The notes under the pieces were generated by a model, which saw only the letters and a list, made by a program, of their open reading frames with translations, was not told the DNA's origin and made no database searches. From positions 682,001 to 746,000 of the forward strand of contig CAJXKD010000001.1 in NCBI GenBank assembly GCA_913055735.1: a stretch of 64,000 nucleotides of DNA. The letters are read 5' to 3'. Positions 35,668 to 46,203 of this stretch are shown piece by piece. The stretch comes from an uncultured Rhodospirillales bacterium (GTDB lineage: Bacteria > Pseudomonadota > Alphaproteobacteria > Rhodospirillales > UBA2165). Made by a program: the position numbers and the translations under genes. Numbering within the stretch: the stretch's first letter is position 1; the number at the start of each line of letters is the position of its first letter.

Positions 35668-36264
35668 ATGGTAACGCTCGACAAGATTTATACGCGGGGA
35701 GGCGATGGCGGCGAAACCTCTCTCACCGGCGGAAAACGGGTTGCAAAGCATGACCTGAGGGTCGCGGCCTATGGGACGGTGGACGAAGCCAATGCCGCCA
35801 TCGGCGTTGCGCGCCTTCATGTCGCCGCGGCGGATGCCGCCGTGCTTTCCCGTATCCAGAATGATTTGTTCGATCTTGGCGCAGATTTCTCAACACCTGG
35901 CGATGGTCCGTCCACGGAGAACGGCAAAGCGGCCCTTCGAATTGGCGACACACAAGTTGAGCGGCTTGAGCAGGAAATCGACAAGATGAACGCCGACCTG
36001 GCACCGCTGACATCGTTCATCCTTCCGGGCGGCACGCCGGCCTCGGCCTATTTGCATCTGGCGCGAACGGTTGTGCGCCGGGCAGAGCGGCTAGCGACCG
36101 AATTGGCAACGAGGGAAGCTGTTAACGCCGTGGCGCTCAAATATCTCAACCGGCTTTCCGATCATCTGTTCGTCATGGCACGCCAACTCAACGAAGGTGG
36201 CAAGCTGGACGTTCTGTGGGAACCGGGACACAATCGGCCGGGACACAATCGGAAAGAGACATAA
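35668..36264 (+). CDS. Cob(I)alamin adenosyltransferase (PduO type)
   Basis: 198 residues. It transfers the adenosyl group of ATP to cob(I)alamin to form coenzyme B12. The N-terminal ATP loop is IYTRGGDGGETSLTGG (about 7-22), followed by VAAYGTVDEANAAIGVAR, FILPGGTPASAYLHLARTV and RRAERLA, and the C-terminal NRLSDHLFVMAR, all invariant in PduO/MMAB enzymes. The C-terminus ends in a repeated PGHNR unit. The cofactor is used by NrdJ encoded upstream and presumably by methylmalonyl-CoA mutase elsewhere. Confidence 0.94.
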   Translation: MVTLDKIYTRGGDGGETSLTGGKRVAKHDLRVAAYGTVDEANAAIGVARLHVAAADAAVLSRIQNDLFDLGADFSTPGDGPSTENGKAALRIGDTQVERLEQEIDKMNADLAPLTSFILPGGTPASAYLHLARTVVRRAERLATELATREAVNAVALKYLNRLSDHLFVMARQLNEGGKLDVLWEPGHNRPGHNRKET

Positions 36265-36317
36265 AAAAAGATCTTGGCGTTGGGACACGTCAAAAATTTG
36301 GGGGAGGACACATCACC

Positions 36318-37043
36318 ATGGCAACGCTGGACGATCTGCTGAATGAACTGGTCATCGCAAACCGGATATTGGCCCGCGAGGACGTCGTCGACGCTTATGG
36401 GCATGTCAGTATTCGGCACCCCGATAACCCGGATCGGTATTTCATCTCTCGCAGCCGTAGTCCGGCATTGGTCGAACGCGGCGATCTCATGGAGATGGAG
36501 CTCGATGGAACGCCCGTCGATCAACAAGGCCGGCGGATGTACGCGGAACGTCACATCCACGGTGCCATCTATGAAACGCGTCCGGAAGTCCAATCGGTGG
36601 TCCACAACCACTCCATGCCGCTGATCCCCTTTGGGGTGACCGGCACGCCTATCCGCCCCTTGTGCCATGTCGGTTCGGGCGTCGGCCCCGAGGTTCCGAT
36701 CTGGGACATCCGCACGACCTTCGGAAACACCAACATGTTGGTAACCACCATGGATCAGGGTCGCGATCTCGCCAAAACCCTAGGATCAGGCCGGGCCGCC
36801 CTGATGCGTGGTCACGGCGCCGTGGTGGCCGGCGCCTCGCTGAAAGAAGCCGTGATGGTCGCGATCTATCTCCAGGTAAATGCGGCGCTTCAGACGGAGG
36901 CGATGCGCATGGGCGACGTCACCTATCTGACGCCCGAGGAAGAAGCCCTCTACTGTGAGGTTCATTTTTCGCCGCTTTCCGTCGACCGCGCTTGGGAGTA
37001 TTTTTGTTCCCGGGCCGGATTCGGCCAGGGCCAATCCGGCTAA
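36318..37043 (+). CDS. Class II aldolase/adducin family protein
   Basis: 241 residues from the ATG at 36318, which has GGGGAGGA upstream; the frame is open further but this start fits. The class II aldolase fold has metal ligands in GHVSIRHP, VVHNHSMPL and RGHGAVVAG, and the catalytic acid region HIHGAIYETRPEVQSV. Family members include fuculose-phosphate aldolase, ribulose-5-phosphate epimerase and decarboxylases such as those for 3-oxo acid phosphates. The substrate cannot be read here. It sits between the adenosyltransferase and the etf genes, separated from etfB by 146 bp. Confidence 0.85.
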   Translation: MATLDDLLNELVIANRILAREDVVDAYGHVSIRHPDNPDRYFISRSRSPALVERGDLMEMELDGTPVDQQGRRMYAERHIHGAIYETRPEVQSVVHNHSMPLIPFGVTGTPIRPLCHVGSGVGPEVPIWDIRTTFGNTNMLVTTMDQGRDLAKTLGSGRAALMRGHGAVVAGASLKEAVMVAIYLQVNAALQTEAMRMGDVTYLTPEEEALYCEVHFSPLSVDRAWEYFCSRAGFGQGQSG

Positions 37044-37121
37044 AAGCCTTTTCAGAACCGATCTCCATATGTTAAAAACCCCCGTTTTCCGCCATTTGGC
37101 GACGCATTAATCAAAATTTTG

Positions 37122-37132
37122 TTGCGTTGCAA
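37122..37132. promoter_or_regulatory. TGC-N3-GCA palindrome upstream of etfB (possible PhaR site)
   Basis: TTGC-GTT-GCAA is a perfect inverted repeat 58 bp before the etfB start. It fits the TGC-N3-GCA pattern I recall for the alphaproteobacterial acetyl-CoA/polyhydroxybutyrate regulator PhaR. The promoter of etfBA-hbdA must lie in this 146-bp gap. Confidence 0.35.
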
Positions 37133-37189
37133 AATAATCCATGAAACCCTCAATCCCCTAGCCGCTTCAGGCGAATTCGAGTGTCATCC

Positions 37190-37939
37190 ATGAAAGTGCT
37201 AGTCGCTGTAAAGCGAGTCATCGACTACAACGTCAAAGTTCGGGTCAAAAGCGACCAGACCGGCGTTGAAACCGCCAATGTCAAAATGTCCATGAACCCC
37301 TTCGACGAAATTGCCGTCGAGGAAGGCGTAAAAATGCGCGAGGCCGGAACGGCCGAAGAGCTGATCGCCGTCTCCATGGGGCCCCCGCAGTGCCAGGAAA
37401 CGATTCGCACCGCCCTCGCCATGGGCGCGGACCGGGGCATCCACGTCGAAACCGATCAGAATTTGGAACCCTTGGCCGTCGCCAAGATGCTGAAAGCCAT
37501 CGTCGAGCGCGAATCCCCAGACCTGGTGATTGTCGGTAAGCAAGCCATCGATGACGACAGCAATCAGACGGGGCAGATGCTGGCCGCGCTCATGGGATGG
37601 TCGCAAGCGACCTTTGCCTCGGAACTGAAGCTCGAGGACGGCAACGCCGAAGTGACCCGGGAAATCGACGGCGGGTTGGAGACCATCAAGGTCAAACTGC
37701 CTGTCGTGATCAGCACCGATCTGCGCCTCAACACGCCCCGCTACGCGTCGCTGCCCAACATTATGAAGGCCAAGAAGAAACCCATCGACAAATTGACGCC
37801 GGACGAATTGGGCGTCGATCCCGCGCCGCGGCTCAGCGTGCTCAAGGTCGAGGAACCCGCCAAGCGCGAGGCCGGGGTCAAGGTCGAGAGTGTGCAGGAA
37901 TTGGTCGATAAACTGAAAAACGAAGCCAAGGTGATCTGA
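37190..37939 (+). CDS. etfB: Electron transfer flavoprotein, beta subunit
   Basis: 249 residues from the ATG at 37190 (a GTG three codons earlier is less likely). The start [19 protein letters not shown] and the block [18 protein letters not shown] are typical, and the AMP-binding loop lies in [23 protein letters not shown] carries electrons from acyl-CoA dehydrogenases to ETF:quinone oxidoreductase, which is encoded at 50-52 kb. The ETF signature ([13 protein letters not shown]) is at about 187-199. The stop overlaps the etfA start (TGATG). Confidence 0.95.
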   Translation: MKVLVAVKRVIDYNVKVRVKSDQTGVETANVKMSMNPFDEIAVEEGVKMREAGTAEELIAVSMGPPQCQETIRTALAMGADRGIHVETDQNLEPLAVAKMLKAIVERESPDLVIVGKQAIDDDSNQTGQMLAALMGWSQATFASELKLEDGNAEVTREIDGGLETIKVKLPVVISTDLRLNTPRYASLPNIMKAKKKPIDKLTPDELGVDPAPRLSVLKVEEPAKREAGVKVESVQELVDKLKNEAKVI

Positions 37940-38868
37940 TGAGCGTGCTGGTTGTTGCTGAACATGACAAGGACGGACTGAAACCCGCCACCCTGAATAC
38001 GGTCACCGCGGCACGCGCCCTTGGCGATATCACCCTGTTGGTTGCCGGATCCGATTGCCGGGCAGCCGCCGATCAAGCCGCCAAGGTGGACGGCGTGAGC
38101 CGTGTCCTCCTGGCCGATGCCGATTGTTATGCCCATGCGCTGGCCGAGCCGTTGGCCGCGCTCGTCGTCGGGCTTGCCGCGGATTACGGCCACATACTTA
38201 CGCCCGCCACGACTTTCGGAAAGAATTTCATGCCGCGCGTCGCGGCCTTGCTGGATGTGATGCAGATCTCGGACATCGTCGGTGTCGAAAGCGCCGATAC
38301 GTTCAAGCGGCCGATCTATGCCGGCAACGGGATCGCCACGGTCCAGTCGTCGGACGCAACGAAAGTGATCACCGTCCGCGCGACGGCATTCGATGCGGCA
38401 GCCGCCGAGGGCGGCAGCGCAAGTATCGAGGAAGTCGCGGCGGCCGACGATCCGGCCTTGTCGGCATTCGTCAGCACGGAACTGAGCAAGTCCGACCGCC
38501 CCGAGTTGACGGCCGCACGGGTGATCATTTCAGGTGGACGCGGCATGCAGAGCGGCGACAATTTCGCCCTTCTCGAGAAAGTCGCCGATAAGCTTGGCGC
38601 CGCCGTCGGCGCGTCGCGCGCCGCGGTGGATTCGGGTTTCGTGCCCAACGACTTCCAGGTCGGCCAGACGGGCAAGATCGTCGCCCCGGAACTTTATATC
38701 GCTGTCGGCATTTCGGGCGCGATCCAGCATCTCGCCGGAATGAAGGACAGCAAAGTGATCGTCGCCATCAACAAAGACGAAGAGGCCCCCATCTTCCAAG
38801 TCGCCGACTATGGGCTGGTGGCCGACTTGTTCCAGGCATTGCCGGAGTTGGCCGACGCATTGGATTAA
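37939..38868 (+). CDS. etfA: Electron transfer flavoprotein, alpha subunit
   Basis: 309 residues. The C-terminal FAD domain has [41 protein letters not shown] and [20 protein letters not shown], the alpha-ETF signature. The N-terminal half is the structural domain. It forms a 1:1 complex with EtfB in the cytoplasm. Coupled to etfB by a 1-base overlap and followed by hbdA after 48 bp, so the three are one operon for beta-oxidation or butyrate metabolism. Confidence 0.95.
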   Translation: MSVLVVAEHDKDGLKPATLNTVTAARALGDITLLVAGSDCRAAADQAAKVDGVSRVLLADADCYAHALAEPLAALVVGLAADYGHILTPATTFGKNFMPRVAALLDVMQISDIVGVESADTFKRPIYAGNGIATVQSSDATKVITVRATAFDAAAAEGGSASIEEVAAADDPALSAFVSTELSKSDRPELTAARVIISGGRGMQSGDNFALLEKVADKLGAAVGASRAAVDSGFVPNDFQVGQTGKIVAPELYIAVGISGAIQHLAGMKDSKVIVAINKDEEAPIFQVADYGLVADLFQALPELADALD

Positions 38869-38916
38869 CGTGGGGGCAAGACGGCCCCGAATTAACAGAG
38901 GGACAGAGGCAAAGCG

Positions 38917-39798
38917 ATGAGTGTGGAAATCAAAAAGGTTGGCGTGATCGGCGCCGGTCAGATGGGGATCGGTATTTCCCATGTCTGCGCCCTCGCGGGA
39001 TATGACGTGCATCTGCTCGACGTCTCCGCCGAACAACTCTCGGCCGCGATGAGCTCCATCGAAAAAAACATTAAGCGCCAGGCGTCGCGCGGCAAAGTCG
39101 AGGAAGCCGACGCCAATGCGGCCGTTGCCCGGATCAATAGCAGCACTGAATACGCCGATCTCGGCGATTGCGATCTGGTGATCGAAGCCGCCACCGAGAA
39201 CGAAGAGGTCAAGCAAAAGATCTACGAGAAGGTGTGCCCGGTCCTGAAAAAGGATGCCATCCTCGGATCAAACACATCCTCCATCTCCATCACCCGGCTG
39301 GCGTCGCGGACCGACCGTCCGGCGCGCTTCATGGGCATTCACTTCATGAACCCGGCGCCCCTGATGGAACTGATCGAGCTCATTCGCGGCATCGCCACCG
39401 AGCCCGAAGTGTTCGAAACAATCGGCGGTTTTGTCCGCTCCCTTGGCAAGACCCCGGTCAGTGCCGAGGATTTCCCGGCGTTCATCGTCAACCGCATCCT
39501 GTTGCCGATGATCAACGAAGCGGTCTACACGCTCTATGAAGGTGTCGGGTCGGTGGACGCCATCGACACGGCCATGAAGCTGGGGGCCCATCACCCCATG
39601 GGGCCGCTTGAGCTCGCCGACTTTATCGGTCTGGACACCTGCCTCGCCATCATGCAAGTGCTGCATGATGGGCTCGCCGATACTAAGTACCGGCCTTGCC
39701 CATTGCTGGTGAAGTATGTCGAGGCCGGATGGACCGGACGCAAATCGGGCCGTGGTTTCTACGATTATTCCGGCGAGACGCCCGTTCCGACCCGATAA
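38917..39798 (+). CDS. hbdA: 3-hydroxybutyryl-CoA dehydrogenase
   Basis: 293 residues. NAD-binding motif [20 protein letters not shown] at about 8-27; catalytic [14 protein letters not shown] at about 137-150; [15 protein letters not shown] and [16 protein letters not shown] in the C-terminal domain. It interconverts acetoacetyl-CoA and (S)-3-hydroxybutyryl-CoA. Adjacent etfBA supports a role in short-chain fatty acyl-CoA oxidation. It ends 6 bp before the convergent ccrM stop. GAGGGACAGAGG upstream provides the ribosome site. Confidence 0.94.
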   Translation: MSVEIKKVGVIGAGQMGIGISHVCALAGYDVHLLDVSAEQLSAAMSSIEKNIKRQASRGKVEEADANAAVARINSSTEYADLGDCDLVIEAATENEEVKQKIYEKVCPVLKKDAILGSNTSSISITRLASRTDRPARFMGIHFMNPAPLMELIELIRGIATEPEVFETIGGFVRSLGKTPVSAEDFPAFIVNRILLPMINEAVYTLYEGVGSVDAIDTAMKLGAHHPMGPLELADFIGLDTCLAIMQVLHDGLADTKYRPCPLLVKYVEAGWTGRKSGRGFYDYSGETPVPTR

Positions 39799-39804
39799 AC
39801 CGCG

Positions 39805-40974
<1,170 letters not shown>

Positions 40975-40996
<22 letters not shown>

Positions 40997-41616
40997 AATA
41001 TCTTGGCAATCGGTGCAAAACTTTTTCGGTGGTGTTGCGTCACACCGAGGCGGTTTAGGGCCTCTTGATGCTCCGCAGTGCCGTATCCCATGTTGCGTTC
41101 CCAACCGTATCCGGGATGCAACTCGGCCAGGTCGCACATGAGCCGGTCGCGGGTCACTTTGGCGACAATCGACGCCGCGGCGATGGACAGGGAACGCTGA
41201 TCGCCCTTCACCACCGTGGTCACGGCGCACGGCAAATCCGGCCCGCGGTTGCCATCGACCAAGGCCAAATCGGGCGTACGCTCGAGTGTGCCGACGGCCT
41301 TCGTCATGGCGGTCATTGTCGCCTGGAGAATGTTCAGCCCATCGATTTCGTCTACGTCGACGATACCGACGCCGATATCGGCTTCGTCCACCAGCGCCGC
41401 ATACGCCGCGTCGCGCTTTTTCGGTGACAGCACTTTTGAATCGTCGAGACTGTTGTGCAAAAAAGACGAAAGCGCGTCGGCATCCAGAATTACGGCAGCC
41501 GCAACCACCGGCCCGGCCCAAGGGCCGCGCCCCGCTTCATCGATCCCCGCGACCAGCCGATGGCCATCGCCGTACGCCGCCCGCTCGAAACTGAAGTCAG
41601 GCATCTTCGTCAACAT
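40975..41616 (-). CDS. rnhB: Ribonuclease HII
   Basis: 213 residues (a second ATG, four codons in, begins MPDFSFERA). Catalytic residues lie in GIDEAGRGPWAGPVVAAAV at about 24-42 and DSKVLSPKKRDAAYAAL; ASIVAKVTRDRLM and HPGYGWERNMGYGTAEH complete the family signature. It nicks DNA 5' of misincorporated ribonucleotides. Its 5' end overlaps the antiporter gene by 20 bp. ccrM follows with 87 bp between them, the same order as in Caulobacter. Confidence 0.95.
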
Positions 41617-42997
41617 GTGTGCGCGAAGACGTTTCCACCGGTGCCCCTGTTTCCGGTTCTTTCTCTTTTTCTTTGTCTTTCGCTTTGGCCCGCCGCTTCA
41701 TCGTGCCTTTTGCGGCACCGGCGATCTGACCACCCGCCACCGCCACCTTCGGGCCGACAAACCGTGCCGCGCGCGCCAGCAACTCAGCTTCGCGGCGGTA
41801 CACCGACATCAGTAGCTGGCCGAAGGTCTCCACGCCCGTGCGTGTCACCCGGTGAACGCGGCGCACCGTGACCACCCACATGGGGCTTAGGGCCAAACTG
41901 AGCACCGTGACCGCGACCACGAGACGCATGGTGTCCTCGCCGATCAGCCCGGTTTCGAGTCCCGTGCGCGACAACAGGAATGAAAACTCCCCGATCTGCG
42001 CAAGAATGGCGCTGGTGAGAAACGCCGTCGTCCACGGCTGGCCGAGAAAGCGCAGGATGACCGTGTTCATCGCCGTTTTAAAAATCGCGACGATGAACAA
42101 GACCAAAAGCACGGTCCAAAGATTATCCCAGATAAAGCCAACATCGATCAGCAGCCCGATCGAGAGGAAAAAAACCATGATCAAAACGGACTGGATGGGT
42201 TTCGAGCCCTCCAGAAGCTGCGGCCGGTGATCGCTGTTGCCGATTACCAGGCCGGCGAGGAACGCCCCATAGGCGGGCGACATGCCGAGGACACCCGAGA
42301 GCGATGCGGCGCCGAAACAGACCGCGAGCGCCGTCAACGTGGCCAGTTCCGGATTTGCGGCAAAGGCTTTGCCGAACGGCAACCGGATTTGGTTGCCCCG
42401 CGCCAGATACCAAAGCAAGGCGGCAAGGATGCCGACCGAGCCCGCAACCGCAAACAGGCCATGGAAGGCCGTCTGGCCGACGCTGATCACACCGAGAATG
42501 AGGATCATGGGAACGAAGGCGACGTCCTGAGTGATCAGCACGCCGACACCGATAAGCCCCGGCCGCCGTTTTAACTCGCCCGTATCCTCGAAAATCTTGA
42601 TCGCCGCGGCGGTACTGGACAAAGCGATGCAGAAACCGAGCAGCAACGCCATGCCGAACGGCCAGCCGGTGAAAATGGACAGGAGCAAGGTTACCACCGT
42701 GGCCGCCGCAATCTGCGCCAGGGTGGTGGTCAGCGCGAGCCGCCACATGCGCATGAACACGCGGATGGAGAGCTCCATCCCGATGACGAACAGCAGCATC
42801 AATACGCCGAGATCGGCAAGGGTATCGATCTGGTCGCGGTTCTCGACCAAGGCAAAACCGGACGGGCCGAGCATGACACCGGCCACGATATAGCCGACGA
42901 AAGACGGCTGGCGCAGACGTTCGAGAAACAGGCCGCACACCAGGGCCGCCAACGCGACCACGGCAATACCGGTCAGACCTGCATGCCCTGCTTCCAT
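41597..42997 (-). CDS. Monovalent cation:proton antiporter (CPA2/KefB-like)
   Basis: 466 residues with 12-13 membrane helices from residue ~8 to ~390. CPA2 features: GYIVAGVMLGPSGFAL at about 35-50, LLLFVIGMELSIRVFMRM, GFCIALSSTAAAIKIF, and SPAYGAFLAGLVIGNSDH. The typical C-terminal TrkA-N nucleotide-binding domain of KefB/C is absent; instead a charged tail (KAKDKEKEKEPETG) ends the protein. It exchanges potassium or sodium for protons. Transcribed into rnhB, whose start lies in its 3' end. Confidence 0.9.
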   Translation of the reverse strand: MEAGHAGLTGIAVVALAALVCGLFLERLRQPSFVGYIVAGVMLGPSGFALVENRDQIDTLADLGVLMLLFVIGMELSIRVFMRMWRLALTTTLAQIAAATVVTLLLSIFTGWPFGMALLLGFCIALSSTAAAIKIFEDTGELKRRPGLIGVGVLITQDVAFVPMILILGVISVGQTAFHGLFAVAGSVGILAALLWYLARGNQIRLPFGKAFAANPELATLTALAVCFGAASLSGVLGMSPAYGAFLAGLVIGNSDHRPQLLEGSKPIQSVLIMVFFLSIGLLIDVGFIWDNLWTVLLVLFIVAIFKTAMNTVILRFLGQPWTTAFLTSAILAQIGEFSFLLSRTGLETGLIGEDTMRLVVAVTVLSLALSPMWVVTVRRVHRVTRTGVETFGQLLMSVYRREAELLARAARFVGPKVAVAGGQIAGAAKGTMKRRAKAKDKEKEKEPETGAPVETSSRTHVDEDA

Positions 42998-43070
42998 GAC
43001 ACCATTCTACGATAAATGAATTGAGTTTACGCCAACGAACAAAGTCGTCCTCAGCAAAACCACACAACGG

Positions 43071-43427
43071 TTATCCTAGGTCGGGAAAAATGTGCTTTCC
43101 GTTTTCGCCCAAAGGAAGACCGCGCGCGGAAACGACGGCGGATACCGGCAAGTCACCATACAAGTGCGGGAACAATGCACCGCCCCGCGACGCCTCCCAT
43201 TTCAACGCGTCGCCCAACGCCGCCGGATCGACGGCCAGCAGGACCAGTCCGTCCTGACCGGCGCGGTGCTTCGCCGCACTCTCAACGATCTGCGTCGCAT
43301 CGGAAAAATGGATAAAGCCGTCGGCCTGGTCCTGCGACGAGCCGCCATACGCGCCGCTCGCTTGTGCCGCTTCCCATTCATCGCGGCGGCACATGTGATA
43401 GATCAGACCACGATCGCTTGCCGGCAT
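43071..43427 (-). CDS. DUF952 domain protein
   Basis: 118 residues covering one DUF952 domain: LIYHMCRRDEWEAA at the N-terminus, DGFIHFSDATQIVESA in the middle, and ALFPHLYGDLPVSAVV with the conserved PHLYG. DUF952 resembles a small glutathione-S-transferase-unrelated fold with ADP-ribosyltransferase-like features; function unknown. Its start codon is one base after the stop of the acidic protein upstream, so the two are co-translated. Confidence 0.85.
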   Translation of the reverse strand: MPASDRGLIYHMCRRDEWEAAQASGAYGGSSQDQADGFIHFSDATQIVESAAKHRAGQDGLVLLAVDPAALGDALKWEASRGGALFPHLYGDLPVSAVVSARGLPLGENGKHIFPDLG

Positions 43428-43428
43428 T

Positions 43429-43851
43429 TCAGCTCGTCAGCCGTTTATAGAGCGCCTTGAGATAGCGCAAATCATTGGAGAAAAATTCGCCGTCGGCTAT
43501 GTCCGTCTTATAATCCTCTAGTTCTTCTTTCGTGTCCGCGGACACGCCCTTCTCCAACAGCTTATCGATCAAGGTCAAGGCTTCCGCCTTTTCGCTCTCG
43601 CTTAGAAGAGCGTCTTCGTTCCCGTCTGATTCATCCCCATCCATATCGACGAACGCGACGGGTTCTTCATCGTCATTGTCTAAATCGGCCTCGGGCTCGC
43701 GTTCGGGCACCAACAGGTCGTCCCAGGAAATGCCGGCCACCGTAATCCGCGCATGCAGGTCGCGGGCCGCCGTCAGCACAGCCTCATCATCGTCATCGCC
43801 CAGTTCTTGCAGCAATTCGATGAACTGGTCTCGGTCTAGGTTGGCAAACAT
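43429..43851 (-). CDS. Acidic protein of unknown function
   Basis: 140 residues. N-terminal helix FANLDRDQFIELLQELGDDDDEAVLTAARDLHARI, an Asp/Glu-dominated middle (about 48-80), and C-terminal helices EKAEALTLIDKLLEKGVSADTKEELEDYKTDIADG. The composition suggests a cytoplasmic, highly charged protein. No motif I can name. It is transcribed with the DUF952 gene; the codon usage resembles its neighbours and an ATG is present, so I consider it real. Confidence 0.7.
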   Translation of the reverse strand: MFANLDRDQFIELLQELGDDDDEAVLTAARDLHARITVAGISWDDLLVPEREPEADLDNDDEEPVAFVDMDGDESDGNEDALLSESEKAEALTLIDKLLEKGVSADTKEELEDYKTDIADGEFFSNDLRYLKALYKRLTS

Positions 43852-43950
43852 CCTGTACTCCCCATCAGCCGCCCGATTTATGGATATTGGTGTCCGGTGT
43901 AACGAACCGGGATAGGACCTGTCCAGGCCATTCGCCGGATCGGCCCGATT

Positions 43951-44307
43951 TCAGCCGTCAACGAGCCGTGACACGTCCTGTTGATCATCTGCGGTGAAAC
44001 CAACCACCACCTTGCCCGCCTGTTCAAAGACCGGCCGTTTGATGAGAGCCGGATTCTCGGACATGAGGCTTACCGCCTTGGCTTCGTCGACAGCTTCCTT
44101 GTCCGTATCGGAAAGACCGCGCCAGGTGGTGCCTCGCCGGTTGAGCAATTTTTCCCAGCCGGCGGCATTGGCCCAACGCTGAACGTCCGTGACGGTAATA
44201 CCGTCGGCACGGACATCATGAAATTCGTGATCGATGCCTTGCTCTTTGAGCCACGAACGCGCCTTGCGGCAGGTATCGCAATTCTTCAGGCCATAGATTG
44301 TCAGCAT
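43951..44307 (-). CDS. ArsC/Spx-family reductase (YffB-like)
   Basis: 118 residues from the ATG at 44307, chosen for GGGGAG just upstream; the frame is open 16 codons further. Thioredoxin-like ArsC fold with LKNCDTCRKARSWL (CxxC at 10-13), HEFHDVRADGIT, the KLLNRRGTTWR block and RPVFEQAGKVVVGF. This type is usually annotated as arsenate reductase-like or YffB; YffB binds glutathione and lacks known arsenate activity. Possible link to the arsenosugar-type glycosyltransferase genes 1.2 kb away is inference. It lies 48 bp downstream of a radical SAM gene in the same direction. Confidence 0.85.
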   Translation of the reverse strand: MLTIYGLKNCDTCRKARSWLKEQGIDHEFHDVRADGITVTDVQRWANAAGWEKLLNRRGTTWRGLSDTDKEAVDEAKAVSLMSENPALIKRPVFEQAGKVVVGFTADDQQDVSRLVDG

Positions 44308-44355
44308 TGGAAACTCCCCCTCGCCATTGGGAGATAAAACACCATGACGGACCAA

Positions 44356-45438
44356 TCAAAACAAGGCGAGTTGATCCCCCGCCTTGGTGGGCGGTTTAAA
44401 TAATGAGCTGTCGAGGTCGAATTCGCGGCGGTTCAGTTCCAGTCGATCGATCGCTACCTTGAATCGGTGGGACAGCAAATCCGCGTAGACGCCGTCACCA
44501 CGCATCCGGCGGCCGAATTCGGCATGGTTGAGGCCGCCACCCCGGCATTGTCGCAGCAGGCTTTCAACGCGCCCCGCCCGATCCGGGTAGTGCGTGCCCA
44601 GCCATTCCAGGAACAGGTCTTTCAGTTCGTGGGGCAACCGCATGAGGATATAGCCCGCTTGATGCGCGCCCGCCGCGGCGGCTGTCTCGAGGATGCTCTC
44701 GAGATCCTGATCGGTGAGACCCGGGATCATGGGAGCCGCCAAAACACCCGCCGGGATACCGGCCTCGGTGAGCGTCCGGATCACCTCGAGCCGCCTCGAC
44801 GGCCTAGGCGCACGGGGCTCCATCCGGCGGTGGAGATCGGCATCCAGCGTCGTCACCGAAATCATCACATGCACGAGTTTCTTTTCCGCCATGGCTGCGA
44901 GCAGATCCATGTCGCGCAGGATACCGGCGGACTTGGTAATGATCGCCACGGGATGGTTGAACGCCGACAGGACCTCCAGGATGGACCGCGTTAGTTTCAG
45001 CTCCCGCTCCACCGGTTGATAGGCATCCGTATTCACCCCGAGAGCAATGGTCGCGCAGCGATAACTCGGCCGCCGCAATTCCTTTTCCAGCAACGCCGCC
45101 GCGTCCCGTTTAAAAAACAGCCGGCTTTCGAAATCCAATCCCGGCGACAGCCCGAGATAACTGTGCGTCGGACGGGCGAAGCAATAAACACAGCCATGTT
45201 CGCAACCGCGGTAGGGATTGATCGACCGGTCGAAGGGAACATCCGGTGATTTGTTGCGGGTAATCACCGTCCGCGTTGCATCGGGCGTCAGGGTCGTCCG
45301 TAAAACGGGCGCGTCGTCATCACCGAAATTGTCCCAGCCGTCATCGCACGAAACCGTGCTTTCGGTTTCGAACCGGCCGGCTGGGTTACCCACTGCGCCG
45401 CGGCCCTTTTTGGGGATATTGGGAAGCGTATCGACCAT
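44356..45438 (-). CDS. PA0069-family radical SAM protein
   Basis: 360 residues. The radical SAM cluster motif is INPYRGCEHGCVYCFARPTH (CxxxCxxC at about 78-85). HSYLGLSPGLDFESRLFFK and CATIALGVNTDAYQPVER are the conserved blocks of this group, often annotated as spore photoproduct lyase-like or DNA repair photolyase-like. The substrate is not known. The protein has the usual length for the family. Divergent from the glycosyltransferase gene, with 93 bp between starts, and upstream of the ArsC-like gene. Confidence 0.88.
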   Translation of the reverse strand: MVDTLPNIPKKGRGAVGNPAGRFETESTVSCDDGWDNFGDDDAPVLRTTLTPDATRTVITRNKSPDVPFDRSINPYRGCEHGCVYCFARPTHSYLGLSPGLDFESRLFFKRDAAALLEKELRRPSYRCATIALGVNTDAYQPVERELKLTRSILEVLSAFNHPVAIITKSAGILRDMDLLAAMAEKKLVHVMISVTTLDADLHRRMEPRAPRPSRRLEVIRTLTEAGIPAGVLAAPMIPGLTDQDLESILETAAAAGAHQAGYILMRLPHELKDLFLEWLGTHYPDRAGRVESLLRQCRGGGLNHAEFGRRMRGDGVYADLLSHRFKVAIDRLELNRREFDLDSSLFKPPTKAGDQLALF

Positions 45439-45531
45439 TCCAAAATTATAGGGCGCGACCGGAACAATTCAAGAACATCGAGCGGCAACCATGGGAAACC
45501 GGCCAAAGAAATCACGTGATATAGTCGCGCT

Positions 45532-46203
45532 ATGCTGAGCGTCATCATTCCTACTCTCCAGGCCGAAACCACGCTTCCCCATACGCTGGATAATCTGGCG
45601 CCGGCGGGCATTGTCGACGAGATCATCGTTGCCGATGGCGGATCCACGGACCGGACGGCGGAAATCGCGGAACGAAGCGGCGCCAAACCGATTTCTGCGG
45701 CGCGTGGCCGCGGCCCGCAACTAGCAGCGGGTGCCGCAGCCGCAACGGGCGACTGGTTCCTGTTCCTCCATGCGGACACGGTGCTCAGCCCGGGCTGGGA
45801 AACGGAGGTGAGCGATTTCATGCACTCGCCCGAGGCCCAAAACAGAGCGGCCGTGTTCACATTCGCGCTCGACGACCACTCTCCGTCGGCGGTCCGGCTT
45901 GCACGCGCCGTCGCATGGCGGACGCGCGTTCTCGGACTTCCCTATGGCGATCAGGGGTTGCTTATATCGCGTGACCTCTATGAGACCCTCGGCGGATATC
46001 GCCCGATACCGTTGTTCGAGGACGTCGACTTGGTGCAGCGCGTCGGAAAAAATCGCCTCGTTCAATTGGGCACCCCCGCGGTCACCTCGGCGGTCCGGTA
46101 CCGGCGGGACGGATATGTGAAACGCTCCTTGCGCAACCTTTCCTGCCTTGCCCTTTATTTCCTGGGCGTGCCGCCGCGAACCTTGGAGAAGCTGTACCGG
46201 TGA
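45532..46203 (+). CDS. Glycosyltransferase, TIGR04283 (arsenosugar biosynthesis type)
   Basis: 223 residues, GT2 fold: LSVIIPTLQAETTLPHTLDN at the N-terminus, EIIVADGGSTDRTAEIAE, and ADTVLSPGW with the metal-binding D. YGDQGLLISRDLYETLGGY and PLFEDVDLVQRVGK match TIGR04283, a family named for neighbours of arsenosugar genes. It ends overlapping the next start (GTGA). No arsM or arsS homologue is visible in the window, so the arsenic link rests on family naming only. Confidence 0.87.
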   Translation: MLSVIIPTLQAETTLPHTLDNLAPAGIVDEIIVADGGSTDRTAEIAERSGAKPISAARGRGPQLAAGAAAATGDWFLFLHADTVLSPGWETEVSDFMHSPEAQNRAAVFTFALDDHSPSAVRLARAVAWRTRVLGLPYGDQGLLISRDLYETLGGYRPIPLFEDVDLVQRVGKNRLVQLGTPAVTSAVRYRRDGYVKRSLRNLSCLALYFLGVPPRTLEKLYR

